64,000 nucleotides of DNA from positions 5,364,031-5,428,030 of the forward strand of contig CM060484.1 in the NCBI GenBank assembly GCA_030544235.1. Reading direction: 5' to 3'. This document shows positions 50,727 through 61,400 of this stretch, one piece after another. The DNA is from Lepturacanthus savala (Eukaryota; Chordata; Actinopteri; Scombriformes; Trichiuridae). The notes beneath the pieces were generated by a model. It was given only the letters and a program-made list of their open reading frames with translations. It had not been told where the DNA came from and did not search any database. The position numbers and the translations under genes are program-made. Positions within the stretch are counted from its first letter, which is position 1, and every line of letters starts with the position of its first letter.

Positions 50727-51678
50727 ACAATTTGAGCTTTCATGTTTTCCAAAGTGAACATTTTTCACTTCTTATTCTTTAGAACTTCATAGAAAACTTT
50801 GAATCACATGAATATTTTTTTATAACAATGTTCCTTTTTGTCACAGGAAAAGAAGATAAAGAGGATTAGCTTACCCAAAAAATTATGGTAGAATCAAAGC
50901 AAAATTAAAAACAATAGCTGATATTTCAAATCATTAATTAAAATGTCTGGCTGGCTGTATTGAAAATGCTGCAGCACTGAATCTGATTTTGTTCACAGCT
51001 GACAATCAGTGCGCAAAAAAAAAAAAAAGTGGTCTGATAAGCAGCTCCATCAGAAATTCCCAGACTATCTGAAACCCCAATCCCCCGGATTATCTTGGGA
51101 CATCCCTAATTAAAGCTCTCCCTTCACCCCAACAATTCTCCACCCCTCTGCTACCACTTGTTAGATCTGCTACTGACGAGTGAAAAGGAGCCGAGAGGTT
51201 TGACTTAGAAGGGGGAAATAAATAAAAGAGTAGGGGAAGATGAGTGAAGTAGATGAAATTTCCTCAGACTACATATGCAGTATATAAAATAACATAAAAC
51301 TTGGTGATCCAAACCAATGTATGGGTCAGTTGTCTATGATATCTCTGTGAGTAGCCTTAGGGGATGTCTGGCTGATGTTCATCAGTGTGTTTTTTCTTCT
51401 ATCTCAGTGCTTCTGCTCACTGACTACTCATCGCTGACTACTCTACAGTAGGTATCAAGACAAACACTTCCCCCATGGACGGATGTGCTCCCAGCGCAAG
51501 CTCTTCATTAAGCGAAGATACAGCAAAGCTGCACTCGTCACTTCCAGAAAGCACATAATTAAGACACAACTGTCTCCAGCTGAACTGTGGTTTCTTTTAT
51601 TTCCCTAAAGAGAATAACAACTGCTTCTATAACGGTACTGGATGATTACTTCTGATATTGGCGAGAAGTTGGACATTT

Positions 51679-51702
51679 CTTCCTTAACCACAGTTAAGGA
51701 AG
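51679..51702. repeat. Perfect inverted repeat, 10-bp arms, 4-nt loop
   Basis: cttccttaac (51679-51688) and gttaaggaag (51693-51702) are exact reverse complements. Confidence 0.9.
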
Positions 51703-51989
51703 TAAAAGCTACAACCAGAACATAAAAAAAATCATTGACTGTAAAAAAGTGTGTGAATTTTATGATAAAGCATAAAAATATTCTTTTTGGATAAAAGTAG
51801 GTTATAACTGACTTAGAAGATACTTGTACTATTGTGTCTGGTTTATCCAGCTGCCTCATCCTTTTTCTTCTTCAGTGTTCTAAGAAAGAAAGGTATGATG
51901 TTTGCTTGTATCCCTCTGCTGTATCTTCACTGCCACTCACACAGGGCCTGCGAACGAGCTCTTATCTATTGTGTGTGGGGGATCTGAGA

Positions 51990-51990
51990 C

Positions 51991-52023
<33 letters not shown>

Positions 52024-52027
52024 ACAC
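51990..52027. repeat. (CA)n microsatellite
   Basis: About 19 CA units with a single T substitution. A second array begins 158 bp to the right. Confidence 0.97.
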
Positions 52028-52185
52028 GGGACTAGCATAACAAGCAGAACCGCCTGAGATATGGGCCACAGAAAAACCATACAAGTGAGCAGGAATACAT
52101 TAATAGTCAAGTGAGATATGAACCATGCAATATTAATCAGAGCATTATCAAACATCCTCTCAGATTGACTCTCATAGAGATGTGT

Positions 52186-52218
52186 ACACACACACACACA
52201 CACACACGTGTGCACACA
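52186..52218. repeat. (CA)n microsatellite, interrupted
   Basis: About 11 CA units, then gtgtg, then cacacaca. It forms a pair with the array at 51990-52027. Confidence 0.95.
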
Positions 52219-53970
52219 CATGATCAGGCCTGAAGTGGGTCTCTGCAGGAGGTAATTGAGTTTAATTGAAGGAAAATGAAGGGAGATGCTATTGTCGGTA
52301 GATATTCAATGGTATATCCTGTGTCAAGGAAGTATGGTGACAGCTGTTCCCTAAGTGTTGAAGAGTCATGCTGTACCAACATACTGCACAAGCACTGAGC
52401 CATCTGTGAGGTGAGAAGTGGAACACTTCAGACCCTCTATGGGGTTAAACCACTCAAATGAAGCAAAGAGTGAAGCGACATGTTCCCATGACACCATGTC
52501 CCCAAAGATAACCACAGATATAGTCACCTACAGTAGGACATGGATTAGCAGTGGGAGTGAGGTGACATTGGTTGTGTGAAGGGGAGGTTGGAGGACGAGG
52601 ACAAGGAGGCTGTGGCTTATAGAACTCAGCCAAAAAAAAAATGTAGCCTAGATCTTCAAGCAGTGATCTCTGTGAGGACACAGCATGTCTGGCTGAGACT
52701 GAGGCACATCACTGCTTGTTTTCCTAGTCAAGACTGGTTATGATTTTTTTACATTCTCAAATCACACATTTTTTTCTCAGGACTCAGGGGATCTGTGCAG
52801 CATAACGAACAACTCGTCATTTATCATTGCAGCAAAAGAGAAAAGTAGTAGAATTGTTACTGACTGGAAGATCTTTTCACTGATATTATTTATAGGTTAT
52901 ATGCAATTGTTTATAAGCTGGTAAGTCTGATAAGAAATGTATAATGCATTAATAGTATTTTATTGCTTCAACCACACCAACAATTCATAATATAGATAAT
53001 TATAGGTTATGAGTTGAAATAGTTAAGATGTTCTTGCATGATTCTGGGAGGCTCAGTGCAGCATTGCCTCTAATATCTGGGTAGATTACAAGAAATTCAA
53101 GCTAGTGAATTTACACATTCACAGACAGAACATGTACAAGGCAAGAAAGGAAGGCTAGACCAGAGGGAGTAGTATATGATGCTATATTTTTCATTGAGTG
53201 CTGCGGTTTCATATATGCACATAGGTTGATAATCCTTCTGGAGCCCTCAAGGCTGTGGTGCAGACTGTCAGGCCACATTGATTGGTATTTATGTGAGTGG
53301 GTGGGGGCAGTAGCCCCCAGCATGCTACACCTTACATCTCCGTGTGCATGCATCTGCAGGGCGGTGGTGACCAGCAGTAACCAGCTCAGACAGATGGTAG
53401 CAGCATCCAGGGAACAAAACAAGGCAGCTGTTCCTCATCATGTCTGCCTCTGGGGGTCAAGCTAAGTTTGAGACTATAAAGGAGTCAGTGTTGGGTTTGG
53501 AACATGGACCTCTAAATTTCTGTGATGTCAGACAGGCCCGGGTTTGTTCATATTCTCTGCAAATACGGCAGCCCCAAGTATTTTATCACAAATAAAGTAG
53601 TTGACCTGATATAAGAAGAAAATAGAAGACAGTAAGAAGAAGACGGTCAATTCGTCCAACTAACAATACATTAGAAGTCTGACGGAAACATTATGTCGTT
53701 TGAATCACTAGATCCATCACATAAACAGAGAGATACACTTTTGATATTTCCGGTCATCTGGCAACCACTTGATTTCAACAATGATTTCCATACTTACATT
53801 ACACAGTGTGATAATCAAAAATGTGTGTGTCTGAGACTGACTGTGATACTCAAAGATATAAAGGAAATCCCAGCACTATCACCTAACAGAACACAATCAG
53901 GGGATAACTTGTTTATTCATAAACACATTTAACAGTAACATGCCCAGTTTTTTGTAGACTGATGTACAAT

Positions 53971-54005
53971 TTGTCTGTTAGGCTATATACCAGCCTAACA
54001 GACAA
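53971..54005. repeat. Perfect inverted repeat, 14-bp arms, 7-nt loop
   Basis: ttgtctgttaggct (53971-53984) is the exact reverse complement of agcctaacagacaa (53992-54005), separated by atatacc. Confidence 0.95.
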
Positions 54006-55249
54006 TCATTTGGCCAAAAAATCTACTTAAGCTTCCATTTTTCTATAGGAATACATACTTCCTACGGGCAATGCACTAGTATATATAAAATAAGAAAAAA
54101 AAATCATTCTTAAAAAGGAGTGTGTTGATGACTAATACAAACTGAATCAAAATATAATTATAATTTTCAGTCTTTTCAAGAGGTGCTTTATTAAACTTAG
54201 TCTTTTTGAAGCACTAGTATGTGCTGCTGTTGAACTGTGTTGCATTATACTGAGCGAGGGAAAATATTTAGTTGACCTTAATTACAGCTTTGTGCCAATA
54301 TTGTTGCACTGTGTATTTCTTATAAACTATAGTCTCAATGGTTCATAAATATACATTTTACCTTTGCCAGTTCAAGAGTAGCTAAGATAATATGATGTAC
54401 TGTTGGGAATATTTTGTTTACTAGTTTTTTAACTGCTGCTGTCAATATAGTACTATATACAATACACTCAAAGAAAAAATACACAAATAATAGTGAGCGG
54501 TATGACAAAATAACAGATGATGAAAACAGTCGGGTATATGCTATAGATCCATCTCCTCCTATTGGCTCTCACAGGACTCTGAAGAGTCATTTCTCCAGTA
54601 TGTCAGCGGCGTAGGCTTGAAAGGATCCCATAAGAAACTGACATTTATTCAGTTTATAATGTAAATTTCATATTCATGCCTTCAGACTTATCGTTTTCTT
54701 TTACTTCTCCATCACAGACACAGAGGAAGTAATTTAGTGATGGAATATAGCGAGTCGGCCAGTGGGAGATAAAGAATCCGGTGCCTCTTCCCCAAAGGGG
54801 GGGAAAAAAAAGATGGTATTGCATTTTTACAGAAAGGCTCAGGTTGCCACCATAAGAAGCTGCTGTTGGTCGCTAAGCCATATATTCTTAGAAGTATTAA
54901 ACCTCCAAATATTGCACCTCATAAGCTGTCATGTCAGAGCTTCTGGGTGTTATAGAGACTACGCAACACGGTTTCAGCCAAGCAACTGTCAACGGATGTG
55001 TGAGCATCAGGATGTGACTAAAATACTGACAGACGACAATTGCTCTAAGGTACACAGTCAGACTGAGCAGAGTGTGCATTTTACAGGATTAACAGGTCAA
55101 TGTAAAGATGCAAGGAGACATGAAATGTGCCAATTTGCTTTAGGCAGTATGATTTGACAAGGTTCCACCTTGAGCGCTTGAAGTTTTATGGCTCATTAAC
55201 ATACAGGAGGAAGTAAAGTGAAGGAGACTGTGATATATTTTTAATTATA

Positions 55250-55500
55250 AGAAGGTCTCGGTTATATAAATACTCTCCCATGTTTTAAATGCTCAAATCA
55301 CAAAGAAAGGCACACAGCCTACATTGAGAAATTGAGCCTTAAAAAGAGACATCTGTGAATTTGTGATTGTCACAGCTGTACAGTCACCGCCCACCCCCCC
55401 TTTTCACAGACAATCAGAGGAGAGGCTCATTAATATTAACGAGATGGACAAAAACAACCTGTTCTATCTACAGCACCAGAGAGAAGCTTGAGAAATGATA
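55250..55500 (+). repeat. Dispersed repeat, copy 2 of 2
   Basis: Second copy of the family described at 26560-26865. It carries an additional segment containing a C-rich run (near 55389-55401) and a cagacaatcagaggaga block that copy 1 has lost. The two copies are 28.7 kb apart inside the same intron. Confidence 0.75.
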
Positions 55501-58128
55501 TATATATTTATATTGAGATAAATTTTGGTTCTCAAAACCTCAAAAACAATCTTGTTAAGGATATCTCAACATCAAATAAAACCCAGATAGAGATAGACAT
55601 TTTATTCATGTTGTTGTAACTGTTGGACTATGTGGGAAGTTCATTCATTCTACAAGAGCAGATAATATAACTGTACAGCTGACAATTTAGACTTGGAGTA
55701 CATTCACACTACTATGGTTTTGCCCCAAACTAAGTTTTTAAATTGAATTTGATCTCTGTCCACAGAGAACTTCAGGATTAATCTCCGTCATCTGACCCTC
55801 CACATACACTGGACACTTGGTGCTGGTCTACATACTCAAGGTTTGTAGGTGGTATTGCAATCTGGCGAAATATGCAAAGAAGTGTTGCTGTAAATAGGAA
55901 GCAGATTGTTAATGTGTTGGAAAATAAAGACTAGAACTCCTCACAAGGTAAATACAGTAACATATTAGAGCGGTACCAGGAGCATTATAAATCACTGAGG
56001 AGTATTATCAATCACTGGAGGAAGTCATGGAGTAATCTTACCTCGTCATTTGAGCAGCACAACGTGCACACTTCTAGAAAAGAGTAGATATTGATTTAAC
56101 CTTGGTTTGATCTCAAGATTTACCAAGAATTCTATTTTTTTTCTTTCGAAGGTTTCCTTCAGTATCTCTGTCTTGTTTTCCTTCTTGTCTCTACACATTC
56201 ATACATTCTTGTCTCTATACATTTCACAGTCAAACAGCAGATAAGCAAAGTCTTTTTTTTGACTCACGTGGACAAGTAGTGCCTCCTGGAGCAAATCCAC
56301 TTATTTTCATCTCTGCTCATGCTGTTCTGTTGACTTTTAAAGAAATCAAAGAAGATAATGGAATAGGATTTAGAGGATTTTTTCTCTAAGATTCATACAC
56401 AGGATTGACTACCTGATAAGAAATGCAGCTTCTACAAAGGCTTGGCAAAATCCTTTGACACCAGAGTTTTTTTGCTATCTGGAAGGCGCTGCATCATTTT
56501 ATTGAATACTGCAGAGGAGAGCGCCTTACTGTTAATTGATCTAATATGAGGCAATGGGCCTGTGTGCGTGTCTGTGTTGTTCTAACTGTGAGATAATCAT
56601 GATCCATTTCCCAGCCGGCTATCCTGGGACAAGATGCTGCATCTTGTTCCATATAATCCATCGGGCTGGGTTTTGCCTGGTCTGATAAGTGCCGTAATTA
56701 ATTATATTAGAGGAAGAAATCTCATTAGCTAGTTAGAACTCAGATTCGGCACACCTCAGCATGAGCAGGCTGCGTAGAAAACAGCACAAATGTGGCTGAC
56801 GAAACATGCACATATGCTTAGGGAATTACTTTCATGTCACTGTTCATTCACGTTTGTGTCCACAGTTTCCCAAGAGAAAATAAGAAATTGTGTTTGTTCA
56901 GTTTTAACTGAAAAGACGCAAAATAAGACTCAGTATATTTACACTGCGACCTCATGTGTACACAGCACTAAAAAGAATCATAGAAATTCTGGGCATTCCT
57001 TTCTCCTTTTAAGATTGCTCTTTGCAGCCTGAGGTTCATGCATTACATATATTTTCACAAACTGTACATTTCAAAAAGGCAGCTGGTTGTTGGGGACTGT
57101 TGATAAAAGTCAATAAATTTAATTCAGCATTTACTTAATAGTAATCAGAACATAAAATCTGGGATAATGCCAAAGGAGTGGAAAGCAGGTATATATAAAA
57201 TATATGTAAATGTTATATAAATTATTACGTTTTCCGCCATGACATAATGACATGTGTCCTGTAACGCCTATTTTGTATTTATAGTAACAGTAATAGTAAT
57301 TACACACACAGCATAATGCTTACATACAATAGCATAAAATGTCACATGCTATAGAGAAAATACACTATGTTCAACTCTGGTGAAAGTGGGCATCAAGGGA
57401 TGGGCTGACATGTCTAAAAGAAGGTTGGGAAGGGACAAAAGTACATGAGGTCACTGACCTCTCCAACCTCACTGGTCCCTCTAGAAACAGCTGCGTCATG
57501 GACACTGACAGGCGGCTTTTAAAACACATCAGTGAATCCAGAGAAGAGAGAGTGCCATATGTACATTTTTATGAGATGGATGTAGAAGTATGTCAGGTCT
57601 GGAGGGCTCAGAAAGATAAAAGTAGATCCAATCGGATCTTTAAGGTCAGCAGAAGAAAGTGCAGGGAAGAATGTGTTATACAACTGATGTAATCAAATGA
57701 CTCGTGTCATTCTGTTTTCTATAGTGCACCTATACAGGTGTTTTCATTTACTTTGCCTAATCAAACCTCTTCTCAGAACAGTTTGATTGACATGTTCTTT
57801 ACTTTAGAGTTTAGTCCATCAATGTTTTGTGATTTAAATCTCTCCATAATTTAAATTAAAGGTTGAATATTTATAATTTTTTATTACAGAATAAAAGTAA
57901 AGCTTTTCCAGAAAAAAATTAAATGTCGTGTGAATTAATTATTTAAATTTTTTTGAGGGGTTTAACAATCACTTTATGTTTTCATGTACCAGAACAAAAA
58001 CAGAGTCAGTATCAGTAAAGTGTACACTAGATGGACTCACATTAAATTATTTACATGGCATCAAAATGCACATGGAAATGGCAACTTTTCTTTTCCTCCA
58101 TCGGTAAGTATTAAAAGTGATCAGGTTG

Positions 58129-58495
58129 TAGGGCTGCACAATAATCAAATTTTAATCTTGTCTGGATATTGACTAACACAACTAAATGGGCATGGTTGTC
58201 TGTGGTATTGAGATTTTAAATGTGCGCTCCGTGGCATATCAAATCAAGCACTTCTATCAGCCAGCCAACCACTAGGGGGTGAACCAGATGGTGACGTGAG
58301 TGATCCGCAGCAGCAGCTTCAAACAAGTTCCTGTCATTCTCTGGTACTACAGCAGAAAAATAGACACGAAGAGACAATTCAAGTAAGATGTTAGGAGCTG
58401 AAGGTGAGTTGCTAGTCCCTCAAAAAGAATCAACATCAGCAGCATGGACATGTTTTGTATTAATTATGACTATGGTCATAATCTTGCAGCCCAAG
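58129..58495. mobile_element. hAT-like non-autonomous element
   Basis: The left end, tagggctgcacaataatca, pairs with the right end ...tcataatcttgcagcccaa as an imperfect terminal inverted repeat (17 or so matching positions with small gaps). The interior contains blocks recognisable from a common fish repeat: gtgcgctccgtggcatatca, ccaaccactagggggtga, cgcagcagcagcttcaaac and ctggtactacagcag. It is about 370 bp long with no coding capacity. An 8-bp target duplication expected for hAT insertion is not visible, so the ends may have drifted. Confidence 0.65.
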
Positions 58496-61400
58496 CGTAA
58501 AACAAATATTTATTTAGTTTTTACATTGGTTTTCCTCATTGTTATTCTTTAGTCTGTTATCACGATATGAAATGTTATAGAAAATACAAGGAAAGAAAAT
58601 ACCTAAACAATATGTGACGTACATGCATTGTTTCTTATCAGGAATCTTTAATTCTGGAACTTCTCTATAAATATTTCTCTTAGCCCTAACACACATACAC
58701 ACAGGGACAGAGATGAAAACGTATTTTATCTATAAACACATTGCCTTAACCTGTAAGCAGAAAACGGAACGGCAAGCCAGTTAACTATTACTGCAACCTG
58801 ATGAACTCCTAGATGAGGGGCTTTGTTCTGCACACACTATATTAATGACACAAGTACACAAGACAGATCAACAGCTAGACTTGCAGAATCAATAAAATAT
58901 TCAGCCAGTGGCTCCACACACTGCTGAACAGCAGCGCTTGTTTGTCCATAATGAGCTCCCCCTTTAACGTATGGGGGGGACTGAGTGTGTGTCAGAGGGC
59001 AGGTGTGTAAGTGCAGAGAGGGGGATAATGCCGATAGGGCTTGTGTGCTGTGTGTTAATGCTGTGTATTTTTGGTTTGTTGTGTAGTATTTGGACTCCCA
59101 GGGTTCAGGGTTTTTTAGAGTGATCGACACTACATGCTACAAATGGTAGGAAGAAATCAGACAAGAGATGAATAAAATATGGAAGTCACTGTCATAAAAC
59201 TCACATGAGCGCAAAAACACTTTTTGGTTACTCGCTAACTATTATATTTTTAGCTTAAATAATAAATAATGAACGGCAGGAGGTAGTGATACTGTAGATG
59301 ATTAAATTTGTTTCACGAATCCCTCTGCTTTCTCTACCAATCAAGTAACGACTCATCACTGTCATTCTCATTTCATTGCATTGATTTATGTCATATCAAA
59401 TGACATTTAACCCATACGGTTTTCACTCTCTTTGTGTACATGCATTTCTTTGTTTCACTGCCTCTATTCTCAAATTTTGCCTCCTCTTCTCCTCTTATTC
59501 TGACAGTCAGTCTTTTGGGACGATGTAGGAGGTTTGAAAGAGCGTGAGCCGGGAGTCCGGCTGTATGGACAAATCGATTGATAAGTGGTGGGAAGAGTAG
59601 AACACAACTACTCCGGCCCCGGCTCGGGGAGTGCAAACAACACACCTTTAGAAAAGAACACACTATTGCCACTCGATGCATTCAAGGACGCAGTATGGTC
59701 ATGAATTTCAGAGCCGGGGTTCAGGATGAAGCCACAAATTATGGCAGCATCCGGAGCTAATAAACAATGCAGGTTTTCTGCACCTGGGGACAAAACAACA
59801 CTGGGATGCTGCAAGGTCACATTCAGAGCGACGAAAAAAAACAACAACACAAAGCAGTAATCCAATGAGAACAGAGACATGTCCTACACAGGTATAAACA
59901 AGCAGGTCAGAGGTCAAAGCATCAGGGAAGGGGAGGAATCCACTCAGATCTCCCATCACATTTTATGATGAGCTGAAAGTAGGTTATCAAGGCCTATAAG
60001 GGATTCCAGGTCTATCTATAGTGAGTGTGTAATGATAACCCTCCATGCAATAAAGTCTCTATTCCAGGAGGTCCTACTGGATGGATTTCAGAAAGGAAAT
60101 TAGTCATTCTGACAACCACTTTATCTACTCCTACTCTCTGAAGAATTCCTCGTTTTGCCTTAACCACTGCCTCTTCCTCTTTGTCACCCCAACGTATGCG
60201 GAATTACCCTTTTTTCCTCTTTGATGTTTTACGTTCAAAAAAGAAAAACTGTCAAAAAAACAACCAAATTTTGAGGCATCTCCTTAAAAACAGTGATATG
60301 CACTTTCAAAATATTTATTCAGGGTATCACGCACGCACCCCCCTCCCCAGGCTTCAGATACTGCACATCCTTTGGGACATTGTGTTGAACAGTCGGCTCC
60401 TGTATCCTTTGGCTGGCCCTTTGGAGAATTCGCTCACTGTCTTCCCTCACTTTAAAGGGTTTACTTATTATATCTTGTTGGGTTATTGGATTCCTGAGAC
60501 AAGCACGGTTCCCTCCCCTAGTTCAATCAATCTGAGAGAGTGATCTGAGGCGGTTCAGTAAAAAGCAGCATACTGGCAGGATGTATTCTTGCTAGTTGCA
60601 CTGATTTGTCCTACCAACAAGTATAACAAGAGAATTTCTTCCATGTTGACATTGAACAACTTATTCATGAGCTCTAAGGTTTGTTTATGTTGTGACTTTG
60701 ACAGTTACAGTGCAGAAAGCCTTAATCTCTCACAATGTTTAAAACAGGAGGTTAGGAAAATTATGTAAAAGAGAAAAAAACATTTAAAAACATTTAACAT
60801 ATCCTCAACTACTCTGCTTCCAGGCTGCCCAAATGAAATGCGCCAGCCTCATCCGAATTCAGACAATTTAGCTAAAAATAATCCCAAATGGGACTCATTT
60901 TCTCACAAACATTCGTAACATGATTTGTGCAAACAGGGAAGCGCGACCAGAGCTATACTTGGTATGCTAAACTGGAGCATCATGGGACAAATTGAAGGCA
61001 AGCGAAAGACATAATTTTCTCTCCCTTAGTGTTTCAAGTTAAATTTAGCGAATCACCACATTATGCATTTCAGTTCCAGGAAGGGCGAGCATGCCCTGCC
61101 CAGTGGGCCCCAGGTAATCCCAGGGGGGGACCAGTGCCTTCCAGGCAGCCTTCCAGCTGACAAGAGCCCATATGGGATCATTGTGCATCTTCTCGACAGG
61201 TCACAGCTATGTTCTCTATCCCAGTGGCGGATGTCAGATGTTCACCTGGAAAACTCTCCCTAGATTTCAATGCCATGTATATAGTGTGTGTGTCAGCATA
61301 TTGAATAAAAGTTTGAGAAGTATAAATAATTCAATGGCTGTGCGGGATCACCGATCCACCAATTGAAAAAAATCTGTGTGAAAATAGGTTCATACCTGTT

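Noticed and set aside
50323..50757. 144-codon open frame on the plus strand.
   Set aside because: It has no recognisable domain, runs into a poly(T)-encoded Phe run, has no splice or promoter context, and is within the range expected by chance in this amount of intron.
54762..55157. 131-codon open frame on the plus strand.
   Set aside because: Composition and motifs do not resemble any family I know. There is no supporting splice structure and the frame abuts a dispersed repeat.
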